64,000 nucleotides of DNA from Roseburia sp. (GTDB taxonomy: Bacteria; Bacillota; Clostridia; Oscillospirales; Ruminococcaceae). The translations under genes were made by a program, and so were the position numbers. Shown here piece after piece: positions 42,205 through 50,981 of the stretch (the first letter of the stretch is position 1; each line of letters begins with the position of its first letter). Below the pieces are notes generated by a model. It ran no database searches and was not told where the DNA came from. It saw only the letters and a list, made by a program, of their open reading frames with translations. The stretch lies in assembly GCA_023666265.1 (NCBI GenBank), contig JAMPCH010000008.1, positions 1 through 64,000 on the forward strand, given 5' to 3'.

Positions 42205-43351
42205 CCCGCTCACTGCCCTCGAGCTTAAATAAAAACACGGGCGGCGATCCCTCGGTATTCTCCGTAAAGATCGAGCGGAGATCGGCGATCACCGTCCCGA
42301 GCTTCATCGTCTCTTGGAAAAGATTTTCCCTCGTACACCATACGTTCCCGTTTTTGACCGCCTTAAAATCCGCGAGGAGACCGCTCTTTAAAATAAGCTC
42401 GTCGATCGTCGTGACCTCGCCGCCGACGGCGCTGTTATAAATGATAAAATCGGCGTCCTTAGCGGCGGTATAAAAGCGCTCGGTCTCCATCGTGACGGTC
42501 GACGACGCCGTCTCGTCGTCGCCTAAGTCGCTAAAGACATTTTCGCCGCCGGCGAGCTCAATCATTTTTGTTACATAGTCGCCCGACTTACGCGTGACCG
42601 CTTGTCCCGAGGCGTTGATATAAAAGAATACGGCGGTCTTACCCGTGTTCTCGCCGGCTTCGGCGGCTTGGAGGAGCGCCGCCTGTTCGCGAAAGAGCGT
42701 CTCCGCTTTTTCGGCTTCGCCGCAAAGCTCGGCGTAGACGCGGATCCATTCGCTCCGCCCCAGGGGGTGTGGCTCATAGCTCGAATAGTCCACAAAAACG
42801 GGGATCCCGAGCTCCTCGAGCTTTTCGCGGACGTCGGGCGAATGACCGATCATGGTCGACTGGATCGAGAGCCGACAGCCGCCCGTCAGGAGCAGCTCAT
42901 AGTCCGGCTCGCGGTACTTCCCCGCATAGAGCATTTCGCCGCTTTTCATCGCGTCTACGGCGTAGTCGATATACCAGTCGTCGACCTTTGTCCCCGAGAA
43001 TTTCACGCGGTCGCCGCAGTCCAGCGCCGCGAAAAGCCCCATCGCGGAGGTCGCGGCGAGATAGATCCGATCGACCGGGCGGGTCAAAACCGTAATGTCC
43101 GTATTTATTTTTTGGGGAAGGTCTGCTCCCTCGGGAGCGATCAAAAGCTTTTCGCCGTTCATCGTCTGGATCAGGGAATAGCCGCCCTCATAGCGGTCGA
43201 TCGCGAATTGCTCCGCGTAGTCGTTCTCCACCCGCTCGGAGAAGGTCAGCCCCTCGATCGCGAGCGGCTCGTCCGAGATCGCCCCGGCGCTCTCGCACCC
43301 GCATAAAAACACAAGAAGGAGCGCATATATCAATATCCAAGTTTTTTTCAT
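42197..43351 (-). CDS. corrinoid/siderophore-type substrate-binding lipoprotein
   Basis: A 384-residue class III binding protein (BtuF/FecB type). The signal peptide ends LCGC (Cys19). The two lobes include LTRPVDRIYLAATSAMGLFA and EKLEELGIPVFVDYSSYEPH. Together with the two genes downstream it makes a complete importer, probably for corrinoids given the riboswitch upstream. It overlaps the NEAT-like gene by four bases. An exact reversed copy of the 18-bp motif lies inside the gene at 43104-43121, encoding part of LPQKINTD. Confidence 0.88.
   Translation of the reverse strand: MKKTWILIYALLLVFLCGCESAGAISDEPLAIEGLTFSERVENDYAEQFAIDRYEGGYSLIQTMNGEKLLIAPEGADLPQKINTDITVLTRPVDRIYLAATSAMGLFAALDCGDRVKFSGTKVDDWYIDYAVDAMKSGEMLYAGKYREPDYELLLTGGCRLSIQSTMIGHSPDVREKLEELGIPVFVDYSSYEPHPLGRSEWIRVYAELCGEAEKAETLFREQAALLQAAEAGENTGKTAVFFYINASGQAVTRKSGDYVTKMIELAGGENVFSDLGDDETASSTVTMETERFYTAAKDADFIIYNSAVGGEVTTIDELILKSGLLADFKAVKNGNVWCTRENLFQETMKLGTVIADLRSIFTENTEGSPPVFLFKLEGSERDG
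43104..43121 (-). repeat. dispersed 18-bp motif, exact reversed copy inside a gene
   Basis: Plus strand TTTATTTTTTGGGGAAGG; its complement equals the motif at 20857-20874 and 27792-27809 base for base, although here it is coding. Confidence 0.8.
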
Positions 43352-43788
43352 TTTGCTTTTTTCTTTCCTTTTTTGATCGCCCCGACCGCGCCGATCGCGA
43401 TGATGACGACGACGGCGATTGCCGCCGCCCTCGTGCCGACCCAGATCTCCGCGACTTCTCGTGAACGCAACGTCGCGCTGTCAAAGCGGATCGTGTATTC
43501 GATCCTATGCGGCTCGCTCATCGCGACGGTCTCCGCCAGTACGGGTATATCCTCGTCGAGGGCGGGGACGACGACGCGAAAGACGGAATTTCCTTCGGTA
43601 GCGATCGGGAAGTAGTCGACCCCGCCGACCTCCATATAATCGTAATTCGGACTGCTCCAGACGATGTCCGCCGCGACGACCCCGTCCGATACGGTCAGTT
43701 CGGCGGGCGAAGCGATCGTCGCCCTTCCGCTCCCGCCGCTCAGGCTCACCTCGATCGTATAAGCCCCGTCGCTTAACGTTCCCTCCAC
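43348..43788 (-). CDS. NEAT-like domain protein lacking a visible signal peptide
   Basis: A 146-residue product from GTG 43788, the start best placed after AAGGAGG (43803-43797). It has one beta domain (GTLSDGAYTIEVSLSGGSGRA ... LTVSDGVVAADIVWSSPNYDYM, in part), a membrane helix (AAAIAVVVIIAIGAVGAI) and a KKGKKKAK tail. The domain resembles the one at 38436-38990. Because the C-terminus is a surface anchor, an N-terminal signal is expected but not found in frame; hydrophobic codons (RRFFVALFLV) just upstream lack a start codon. First gene under the riboswitch at 43945-44165. Confidence 0.6.
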   Translation of the reverse strand: MEGTLSDGAYTIEVSLSGGSGRATIASPAELTVSDGVVAADIVWSSPNYDYMEVGGVDYFPIATEGNSVFRVVVPALDEDIPVLAETVAMSEPHRIEYTIRFDSATLRSREVAEIWVGTRAAAIAVVVIIAIGAVGAIKKGKKKAK

Positions 43789-43820
43789 GGTGTACGCCTC
43801 CTTCACCAAAAATAAAGCAA

Positions 43821-43853
43821 CAAAAAAGCGCCTTTACCCGAGCGTAAAGGCGC
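43821..43853 (-). terminator. riboswitch expression-platform terminator
   Basis: On the minus strand GCGCCTTTAC-GCTCGG-GTAAAGGCGC is followed by TTTTTTG. It lies between the cobalamin aptamer and the first gene. Confidence 0.8.
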
Positions 43854-43944
43854 ACTAAAAACAGACGCATACCCCCGTAGCGAAAATACGGGGTATTCGT
43901 TTGGATCGTACTGCCAATTACTCGTGGCATTGAAAAATTTTCCG

Positions 43945-44165
43945 TACAAACGACAGGCAGGTCTCCCGGCTTATGCCTCAACGCTCGGAAAGGTCTTCCC
44001 AAAAAATAAATTTCAGTGACGTATCAGACCACCTCGTATGTTCCCGAAGGGGTCTGTTCTTTCCTCGCTCCGCAATTACGGTGACGAGTTCGTACAGGAT
44101 TTACACCTGTTTCCCTTTTCACCGGATCGATCTTCTTTTGAAGATATCCGACACCTGTTGTTTCT
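43945..44165 (-). promoter_or_regulatory. cobalamin riboswitch 1
   Basis: On the minus strand the core elements occur in order: GGGAAACAGGTGTAAATCC (44114-44096), GTCACTG near 44021, TTGGGAAG near 43998, and the B12-box side GCATAAGCCGGGAGACCTGC with CTGTCG to 43951. These match the conserved parts of the AdoCbl-type aptamer. A terminator follows at 43853-43821. B12 binding should switch off the uptake operon. A near copy of the dispersed motif (TCTTCCC-AAAAAATAAA) lies inside at 43994-44010. Confidence 0.85.
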
Positions 44166-44184
44166 TATTCGATTTTCGGTTTTT

Positions 44185-44214
44185 ATCTTATCATAAAACA
44201 AAGCATCTTGTCAA
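44185..44214 (-). promoter_or_regulatory. promoter of riboswitch 1
   Basis: TTGACA (44214-44209) and TAAGAT (44190-44185) on the minus strand are 18 bases apart. Confidence 0.7.
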
Positions 44215-44233
44215 GGTCATTCTGCATAAATTT

Positions 44234-45703
44234 TTAAACGCCTTCCTCCAAAATTTTATAGATAAGCGCCATATCGACGTTTTTTTTGACCTCGTCGGCG
44301 AGGAGGTCATATTGACGCTCTTTATAGACCGCCCGGTCGATCCTTTCCCCGCCATAAGTCAGCCCCTTCCTTTTGTACAGGGCGCTCACGACCGCCTCGG
44401 CGACCTCCGCCCGATCAAAGATCCCGTGGACGTAACAGCCGTAAACGTTCCCCTCAAAAGCGCCGCCGACGGATAAGAGCGCGGGGCTGTCCGAGACGGT
44501 CTCGCCCATATGGATCTCATAACCGGAAAAAGCCTTACCCGACAGGGCGCTAAAGACCCCGCCGATCTCGGCGAATGTCCCGCTCGTTTGAAGGCGGTTT
44601 TTATCCCGCGAAAAAACCGTTTGACATTTTAATAGTCCGATCCCGGATATTTCTCCGCCGCCCTCGGCGCGGTATGGGTCGGAGATCCTTTCGCCGAGCA
44701 TCTGATACCCGCCGCAGATCCCGAACAGCGGCGACCCTCTCGAGGCGCGCGCCTTAATCGTGGCTTCTAAGCCGCTCTCGCGAAGCCACCGCATATCCGC
44801 GATCGTACTTTTTGTCCCGGGGAGGATCATAAGATCGGGTTCGCCGAGATCACTCGCCCGCGTAACATAGCGGACGGAAACGCCCTCGTACTGTAAAAAA
44901 ACGTCAAGATCCGTAAAATTTGAAATATGCGGTAATTTCATAACGGCGACGTCGACGACCCCGTCCGCGCGGGTCTTATCGAGCCTATCCGAGAGGCTGT
45001 CCTCGTCGTCGAGGTCGAGGGGGATATACGGGACGACGCCGACGACGGGCGTTTCGCCGCGCCTCTCGAGGATCTCGATCCCGTCGCGAAAGAGGCGGCG
45101 GTCGCCGCGAAATTTATTCACGATAAGCCCCTTTACGAGCGCCCTTTCGTCGCGGTCGAGGAGGTCGAGCGTCCCTAAGAGCTGGGCGAAAACGCCGCCC
45201 CGGTCTATATCGCCGACCAATAAAACGGGCGCTTTCGCGAGCTTCGCCATCCCCATATTGACGATATCGTCCGCCTTTAGGTTGAGCTCGACGGGGCTAC
45301 CCGCCCCCTCGATGACGATCACGTCATAGCGGGTCGAGAGCTTTTGATAGGCGTTTAAAATATCCGGGATCAGCGCTTTTTTGTTTTTAAAATATTCCGC
45401 CGCGCGCATATTCCCGCGCACCTCGCCGTTCACGATGACCTGAGAGCCGACGTCGGAGGTCGGCTTTAAAAGGATCGGGTTCATGAGCGCCGACGGCTCG
45501 ATCCCCGCCGCCTCCGCCTGCATCGCCTGCGCCCTCCCCATTTCGAGACCGTCGGCGGTGACATAAGAGTTGAGCGCCATATTCTGTGACTTAAACGGGG
45601 CGCAGGCGTAGCCGTCGCGGGCGAAGAGCCGACAGAGCGCCGCCGCGAGAACGGACTTCCCGACATTTGACATCGTCCCTTGGATCATGATCGCTTTAGC
45701 CAT
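44234..45703 (-). CDS. cbiP: cobyric acid synthase
   Basis: Amidates side chains b, d, e and g of adenosylcobyrinic acid a,c-diamide using glutamine. The 489-residue protein has the ATPase P-loop GTMSNVGKS (9-17) and a class I glutaminase domain with the nucleophile Cys in FGICGGYQMLG and the His in GCYVHGIFD. It overlaps cobD by eight bases and is the last gene of the cbiD operon. Confidence 0.96.
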   Translation of the reverse strand: MAKAIMIQGTMSNVGKSVLAAALCRLFARDGYACAPFKSQNMALNSYVTADGLEMGRAQAMQAEAAGIEPSALMNPILLKPTSDVGSQVIVNGEVRGNMRAAEYFKNKKALIPDILNAYQKLSTRYDVIVIEGAGSPVELNLKADDIVNMGMAKLAKAPVLLVGDIDRGGVFAQLLGTLDLLDRDERALVKGLIVNKFRGDRRLFRDGIEILERRGETPVVGVVPYIPLDLDDEDSLSDRLDKTRADGVVDVAVMKLPHISNFTDLDVFLQYEGVSVRYVTRASDLGEPDLMILPGTKSTIADMRWLRESGLEATIKARASRGSPLFGICGGYQMLGERISDPYRAEGGGEISGIGLLKCQTVFSRDKNRLQTSGTFAEIGGVFSALSGKAFSGYEIHMGETVSDSPALLSVGGAFEGNVYGCYVHGIFDRAEVAEAVVSALYKRKGLTYGGERIDRAVYKERQYDLLADEVKKNVDMALIYKILEEGV

Positions 45704-46742
45704 TTTTTGACCAGCCCCTCCCTCCGATCGCGCGGATCAGCGCCTCGTTCTCCTCCCGCCGCCGTACCGCAACGCGAAAAAAGCGCTCGTCCAAGCCTTT
45801 AAAATTCTCACAGCTCCGAATGAGGATCTTCTTTTTTAAGAGAAGGCGATCGAGCGGGAGATCGGACTGAAATAAAATAAAATTCGCCTCCGACGGATAC
45901 ACCTTAAAACCGAAGCTTTGGAGCGCCCCCGTTAAAAAGTCCCGCTCCTGCCCGATCAGGTCGACCGATCTTTTCAGATATTCCTTTTCGTCTAAAGCCG
46001 CGATCCCCGCGACCTGAGCGGGGGCGGAAACGTTCCAGAACGGTCCGATCTCCCGAACTTTCGCCGCGAGCGCGGCGTCCCCAAAAAGGGCGTACCCGAG
46101 CCTTAGCCCCGCCATCGCGTAGGTCTTGGTGAATGCCTTTAAAGCGACGACCGACGCGTTGACGTAATTTTTAACGGAGCGGCGCTCGCCGCCGTCCGCG
46201 AGATCGAGGAAGCATTCGTCGCATAGGAAAACGATCTTTTTTTGAAGACATTCCCCACAGAGCCTTTTGAGGAGCTCGCCGCCGATCGTTTTACCCGTCG
46301 GGTTATTCGGCGAACAGAGGATCAAAAGGTCGACGCCTTCGCCGAGAAAGTCCAAGATCCCCTCATCGAGCGCGAAGTCCTTCTCCTCCGCGAGCGGGTA
46401 TAAAACGACCTCGCTCCCGCTCTCGTCCAGCGCCTTTTCGTATTCGGAAAAAGCGGGGGCGGGAACGATCGCCCTTCTCGGCGCGACCGCGCGAACGATC
46501 CGATAGATGAGATCCGCCGCGCCGTTCCCACAGGCGATGTTCTCCGCGGGGAAGCGCTCATGCGCGGCGATTTTTTTGATCAGCTCGCGACAATAAGGGT
46601 CGGGGTATTTTTCCCATTCCCCGATCGAGTTTTTTAAGGCGTTTTTGACCCCCTCGGGTAACCCGAGCGGGTTTAAATTCGCGGAGAAATCGTAGAGGAT
46701 CTCGCCGCCGTAAACGTCTCCGCCGTGCGGGACGGATGTCAT
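45696..46742 (-). CDS. cobD: threonine-phosphate decarboxylase (PLP aminotransferase fold)
   Basis: Makes (R)-1-amino-2-propanol phosphate, the linker for the nucleotide loop. A 348-residue class I/II PLP enzyme with NFSANLNPLG-type start (YDFSANLNPLGLPEGVKNAL), LCSPNNPTGK, DECFLDL, and the PLP lysine in ALKAFTKTYAMAGLRLGYA. Context between cbiB and cbiP supports CobD rather than histidinol-phosphate aminotransferase. Confidence 0.92.
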   Translation of the reverse strand: MTSVPHGGDVYGGEILYDFSANLNPLGLPEGVKNALKNSIGEWEKYPDPYCRELIKKIAAHERFPAENIACGNGAADLIYRIVRAVAPRRAIVPAPAFSEYEKALDESGSEVVLYPLAEEKDFALDEGILDFLGEGVDLLILCSPNNPTGKTIGGELLKRLCGECLQKKIVFLCDECFLDLADGGERRSVKNYVNASVVALKAFTKTYAMAGLRLGYALFGDAALAAKVREIGPFWNVSAPAQVAGIAALDEKEYLKRSVDLIGQERDFLTGALQSFGFKVYPSEANFILFQSDLPLDRLLLKKKILIRSCENFKGLDERFFRVAVRRREENEALIRAIGGRGWSKNG

Positions 46743-47707
46743 AAGATCACCCCCATAAGGATCGCGCGAAGCGCCGCCGTAGCGATCAGAACGATCGCCG
46801 AGGTAAGGTACATCAGGCGGTTCGCGCGGCGAATATCTTCTTTTTCGACGGGGCGAAGGTCGTCGCCGATGGTCTCTTTTTTATATAATTCGCCGAAGTA
46901 ATAAGCGTCGCCCGCGAGGCGGATCCCGAGCGCCCCCGCGCATACCGCCTCGGTCTGGGCGGAGTTTGGGCTGGCGTGCTTTCGCCGATCGCGCCGCCAG
47001 ATACGGTACGCGTTTTTTCCGTTCAGACCGAGGAGATACGCCGATAGGATCATCGCGAGCGCCGTCAGTCTCGACGGGAGGAAATTCAACAGATCGTCGA
47101 GCCTCGCCGCCGTTCGTCCGAGGTCGGCGTATTTTTCGTTTTTATAGCCGATCATCGAGTCCATCGTATTGACCGCCTTATAAAAAAAGCCGAGCGCCGC
47201 CCCGCCGAGCGAGATAAATATGAGCGGCGCGGTCACGCCGTCCGAGGTATTCTCGGCGACGGTCTCGACGGCGGCGCGGACGATCCCCGCCTCGTCGAGC
47301 CGCTCGGTGTCGCGCCCGACGATCATCGAGACGGCTTTACGCGCCTTGGCGAGGTCGCCCTCGCCGATCGCGCGATAGACCTTCATGCTCTCGTCGCGTA
47401 GGCATCTCGGCGCGATCAGGTAATAACACATGATCCCCTCGGCGGCGATCCCGACCCATAGATCGATATGATATAAAACGAATAGGATCGCGAGCGGGAC
47501 GAGGGTCGAGATCGCGGCGACGACGGCGCATAGGACAGCCCCGCCCTTTTTAAGATCGCCCGCGAAGCTTTTTCGGATCGCTCTCTCGAGCCGCGAGATC
47601 ATCGAGCCGATCCATCGGACGGGGTGAGGGAGCGCGTAAGGGTCGCCCAAGATCAGGTCGACGATAAAGCCGATCAGCGCCGGGAGCATAAAAACGACCC
47701 CGCTCAT
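46739..47707 (-). CDS. cbiB: adenosylcobinamide-phosphate synthase
   Basis: A 322-residue integral membrane protein that joins the aminopropanol linker to adenosylcobyric acid. Conserved DLILGDPYALPHPVRWIG, ETVAENTSDGVTAPL and MGYKNEKY-like (MIGYKNEKYADLG) segments are present. Overlaps by four bases on both sides. Confidence 0.95.
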   Translation of the reverse strand: MSGVVFMLPALIGFIVDLILGDPYALPHPVRWIGSMISRLERAIRKSFAGDLKKGGAVLCAVVAAISTLVPLAILFVLYHIDLWVGIAAEGIMCYYLIAPRCLRDESMKVYRAIGEGDLAKARKAVSMIVGRDTERLDEAGIVRAAVETVAENTSDGVTAPLIFISLGGAALGFFYKAVNTMDSMIGYKNEKYADLGRTAARLDDLLNFLPSRLTALAMILSAYLLGLNGKNAYRIWRRDRRKHASPNSAQTEAVCAGALGIRLAGDAYYFGELYKKETIGDDLRPVEKEDIRRANRLMYLTSAIVLIATAALRAILMGVIL

Positions 47708-48264
47708 AGCTTCTCGGCGATCCTTATTTTTTCGCCGTCAAAATCGGTCAAAAACCCGCTCCCGTTCTCGACCCGATAATCATAAAAGCCCCGCCTCGGG
47801 CGGGCGTATCGCTCGAGGATCGACATGATCGTCCCGCCGTGGACGACGAGCGCGATGGCGCGGACGCTCGCGTATTCGCCGACCGCGCGCTCAAAGCCCG
47901 AGATACATCTTTTTTTAAAATGCTCGGGCGCTTCTCCGTTTGGGAAGGGTAATTCCCCGCCGCTCTCGATCCACCTCCGATAATCGGGGTCGTCGGACAG
48001 CTCGCGATAGTCCTTCCCCTCAAAATCCCCAAAGTCACACTCGCGAAACTCACCGACCCGGACGATCTCCTTCCCCGGATAGATCAGCTTCGCCGTTTGG
48101 ATACAGCGCCTCATATCGGAGGTAAGAACGATCTCACAGTCGGGATAGACGCGGTCGGCGATTTCGTCGATCCCTCGGCGACAAAGCGGCTCGTCGGTCC
48201 GCCCGATATAGCGTTTTTTTAGATTACCGGCGGTCTTCCCATGCCGGATAAAGATCATTTTCAT
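47704..48264 (-). CDS. cobC: alpha-ribazole phosphatase-type histidine phosphatase
   Basis: A 186-residue phosphoglycerate mutase-like protein with FIRHGKTAGN (His8 nucleophile), GEFRECDFGDFEGKDY and VVHGGTI. In this setting it should remove the phosphate from alpha-ribazole phosphate or adenosylcobalamin phosphate. Substrate assignment is from context. Confidence 0.88.
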   Translation of the reverse strand: MKMIFIRHGKTAGNLKKRYIGRTDEPLCRRGIDEIADRVYPDCEIVLTSDMRRCIQTAKLIYPGKEIVRVGEFRECDFGDFEGKDYRELSDDPDYRRWIESGGELPFPNGEAPEHFKKRCISGFERAVGEYASVRAIALVVHGGTIMSILERYARPRRGFYDYRVENGSGFLTDFDGEKIRIAEKL

Positions 48265-48653
48265 AAGAGCCTTCCTTTTATGACGTTGGCGATCCCACAG
48301 GTGATCCGTATGACGACGGACGAATGCTCCGCGAGGATACAGCCCGCCCGCCCGACCTCCTCGCGGCGAAGCCTTTCGCCCTTGTCTAAAGGGATGATCC
48401 CACAGCCGATCTCGTTGATGAGGACGATCGCGTCCGGGTTTTTGGCGTAAAGCTCCTTCGTAAAAGCGAGCGCGTCCTTTTTTTGATCGATGAGGCGCTT
48501 GACGAGCGCGTCATAATCCGCGATACACCGCGCGGTAAAAGCTTCGCCGAGCGCACAGCCCTCGCCGTTTAAAATATCGTCGTCGGTCAAGCCGAACCGC
48601 GCTTTTACAAAGCTTTTCTTCCCCTGAAAAGCGCCGCCCGCGATCAGGATCAT
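48261..48653 (-). CDS. short CobU-like P-loop protein
   Basis: A 130-residue protein beginning MILIAGGAFQGKKSFVKARF, a Walker A-like GGxxQGK. The rest includes AIVLINEIGCGIIPLDKGER, matching the CobU VLxxNEVGxGIVP motif. It is shorter than the true cobU two genes away (173 residues) and lacks its His/guanylylation segment. A kinase-only paralogue or accessory protein is possible. It overlaps cobS and cobC by four bases each. Confidence 0.8.
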   Translation of the reverse strand: MILIAGGAFQGKKSFVKARFGLTDDDILNGEGCALGEAFTARCIADYDALVKRLIDQKKDALAFTKELYAKNPDAIVLINEIGCGIIPLDKGERLRREEVGRAGCILAEHSSVVIRITCGIANVIKGRLL

Positions 48654-49417
48654 AAGTGTAACACCTCCGAGAATTTTTCGCCCAAGACCGTAAAGCCCAA
48701 GATCGCGATCTCACAGAGCTGTAAAAACCAGCCCGCCAGATCGCCCGTGACCCCGCCGAATTCTTTATAAGCGGAGACCCGATAATAAACAAAGCATAAG
48801 CCCGCCCCCGCGATCGCCGCGCCGCCGACCGGACCGGCCCGGAGGAGCATCAGCACAGCGCATAAGGCGCTCGTGAGCGAAAGAACGAGGATCGTGATCC
48901 TTTTATGGGCGGGCTTTGAGAAATCCCGTAAAGCCCCGTCGCTTTTCGCGGAGCGGAGGGTGACCGCCGCGAGACCGCTCAGCGAGCGCGACAGGACGTA
49001 GCCGTAGGCGACCGCGACCGCGTTTTTTAGCTCGGCGAATAACGCGACCTCTAAAATAAGATAGATACATAGTCTCATTACCGCGAAGGAGCCGATATGG
49101 GGGTCGTCCATGATCTTAAGCTTCTTCTCCCTGTCGCCGAAGGAGGCTCGCGCGTCGGCGACGTCACAAAATCCGTCCATGTGTATTCCCCCCGTGACTA
49201 AGAGCGGGATCGCCGCCGAGACCGCGCCCGAGAGGAGGTCGCCGACCCCGAGCCGCTCACAAAGATAACGCCATAAGACGAATAACAGCCCGATCACCGC
49301 CCCCACCAACGGGAAAAAGCACAGCGCGTACCGTCGGTTCTCTTCCTTCCATTCCACGCGCGGCATGGGGATCCGCGAATACATCAAAAACGCGGAAAAA
49401 AGCGAGTTTAAGATCAT
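48650..49417 (-). CDS. cobS: adenosylcobinamide-GDP ribazoletransferase
   Basis: Cobalamin synthase, a 255-residue membrane enzyme joining adenosylcobinamide-GDP and alpha-ribazole. The HMDGFCDVADARASFGDREKKLKIMDDPHIGSF segment (in parts) holds the conserved Asp-rich motifs. Four-base overlaps on both sides. Confidence 0.95.
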   Translation of the reverse strand: MILNSLFSAFLMYSRIPMPRVEWKEENRRYALCFFPLVGAVIGLLFVLWRYLCERLGVGDLLSGAVSAAIPLLVTGGIHMDGFCDVADARASFGDREKKLKIMDDPHIGSFAVMRLCIYLILEVALFAELKNAVAVAYGYVLSRSLSGLAAVTLRSAKSDGALRDFSKPAHKRITILVLSLTSALCAVLMLLRAGPVGGAAIAGAGLCFVYYRVSAYKEFGGVTGDLAGWFLQLCEIAILGFTVLGEKFSEVLHL

Positions 49418-49935
49418 TCGATCACCGCACCCTTCAATACTACGGGGATACCGTAGACCAGCTCGATCACGCGGTCGGCTTTCGCCGCCGCGCGTCGGTT
49501 TATCTCGCCCATATATTTTATATAATCCGCCGTCTCCCGCGCGTAAGCGACCCCGTCCGAGCCGACCTCGTTCGTCACGATCACCAGCGTTTTCGCACGC
49601 CTTCCCAAAAAGTCAAAGCCGCGTATGATCTTATCGACGGGGTCAAAGACCCCCTCGTCGCGAAACATCTCGTTCGCGCATAAATTCGCGGTACACTCGA
49701 GTAAGACCCCACAGCCCTCGGGCAGGTCGAGCTCGTCGAGATCGGTGTATTTTTCGACGGTGCGAAAGCCTTTCCCCGCGCGCAGTCGGCGGTGTCGCTC
49801 GATCGCGCGAAGCGCCTCGTCGCCGTAGGGACGCATCGTCGCGATATAAATTTTATCGCCCGCGAAGCCGTCCAGAATTTTTTCCGCGTAGCGCGATTTC
49901 CCGCATTTCGCGCCGCCCGTGATCAATGTCGTCAT
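49414..49935 (-). CDS. cobU: adenosylcobinamide kinase/guanylyltransferase
   Basis: A 173-residue bifunctional enzyme with P-loop GGAKCGKS (residues 7-14), the ERHRRLRAGKGFRTVE segment with the guanylylated His region, and IVTNEVGSDGVAY. The Asp in NEVGSDGV replaces the more common Gly. It overlaps cobT and cobS by four bases. Confidence 0.94.
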   Translation of the reverse strand: MTTLITGGAKCGKSRYAEKILDGFAGDKIYIATMRPYGDEALRAIERHRRLRAGKGFRTVEKYTDLDELDLPEGCGVLLECTANLCANEMFRDEGVFDPVDKIIRGFDFLGRRAKTLVIVTNEVGSDGVAYARETADYIKYMGEINRRAAAKADRVIELVYGIPVVLKGAVIE

Positions 49936-50981
49936 TTTAGCTCTTGATACCTCTCGATCCCGACCTCGTCGAATTGATGCGCGTTTTGATAGACCGCGAG
50001 CGCCCCGTCCAAAAGCGGCAGGAGTAAGACCCCGCCCGTTCCTTCCCCGAGGCGTAGCCCCGCGCGGATCGGCGGCTTTAAGCCGATCTTTTGGAGGAGC
50101 ATTTTTGCGGCGGGCTCGTCGGACATATGGCTCGCCAACATATATTCCGCCGCGATCGGCGCGAGCCGATAAGCGAGGAGCGCCGCGACGGCGGAGATCA
50201 CGCCGTCGATCACGACGGGGACGCCGTAGATCGCCCCGCCGAGGTATAGCCCCGTCATCCCGCCGATGTCAAAGCCGCCGAGCTTTGAGAGGACGTCGAT
50301 CGGGTCGTCGGGGTCGGGTCGGTTGAGCGCGATCGCTCTTTTAACGACGGCGATCTTTCGCTCGAGTCCCGCGCCGCTTAGTCCCGCGCCGCGCCCCGTC
50401 ACGAGCCGAGGGTCGGCGTCGAGTAAGACCGCCGCGACCGCCGCCGAGGTCGTGGTGTTCCCGATCCCCATTTCGCCCGTTATGACGATCCGCGTCCCCG
50501 CGCTTTTTAGGTCGCGTATGAGGTCGATCCCGACGGAGACCGACGTTTTGGCTTCCTCCCGCGTCATCGCCGCGCCGAGCGCGATATTCCCCGTCCCATA
50601 GGCGATCTTTTTATCGAGGAGCTTTGTGTGATCCACGTCGCGGGCGATCCCGAGATCGACCGCGATCACGTCCGCGCCGTAGACGGACGCGAGCGCGTTG
50701 ATGTTCGACGTCCCCTCCGCGATCCCCTTGGCACAGATCGCCGTCACCGCGCTGTCCGACTGGGCGATCCCCTCCGCCGTGACGCCGTTATCGGCGCAAA
50801 GGACGACGACCGTCCGTCGGTCGAGCTTTATGTCGGCGCTCGCTTGGATCGAGGCGATCCTTTGGATCGCCTCCTCTAACAGCCCGAGACTGCCGAGCGG
50901 CTTCGCGACGCTGTCCCACCGCTCCTTCGCGGCGCGATACGCGGCTCGGTCGGCGTGCTTTATCCGAATGAGCCTATCCAT
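49932..50981 (-). CDS. cobT: nicotinate-nucleotide-DMB phosphoribosyltransferase
   Basis: Activates the lower ligand base as alpha-ribazole phosphate. The 349-residue protein has the KPLGSLGLLE start, CADNGVTAEGIAQS, GEMGIGNTTTSAA and the C-terminal catalytic Glu in GLRLGEGTGG. It overlaps cbiA by eight bases. Confidence 0.96.
   Translation of the reverse strand: MDRLIRIKHADRAAYRAAKERWDSVAKPLGSLGLLEEAIQRIASIQASADIKLDRRTVVVLCADNGVTAEGIAQSDSAVTAICAKGIAEGTSNINALASVYGADVIAVDLGIARDVDHTKLLDKKIAYGTGNIALGAAMTREEAKTSVSVGIDLIRDLKSAGTRIVITGEMGIGNTTTSAAVAAVLLDADPRLVTGRGAGLSGAGLERKIAVVKRAIALNRPDPDDPIDVLSKLGGFDIGGMTGLYLGGAIYGVPVVIDGVISAVAALLAYRLAPIAAEYMLASHMSDEPAAKMLLQKIGLKPPIRAGLRLGEGTGGVLLLPLLDGALAVYQNAHQFDEVGIERYQELK

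Noticed and set aside
43505..44002. Minus-strand ORF spanning the riboswitch 1 region
   Set aside because: It covers aptamer and terminator; only the possible frame link from ATG 43870 was kept as a finding.
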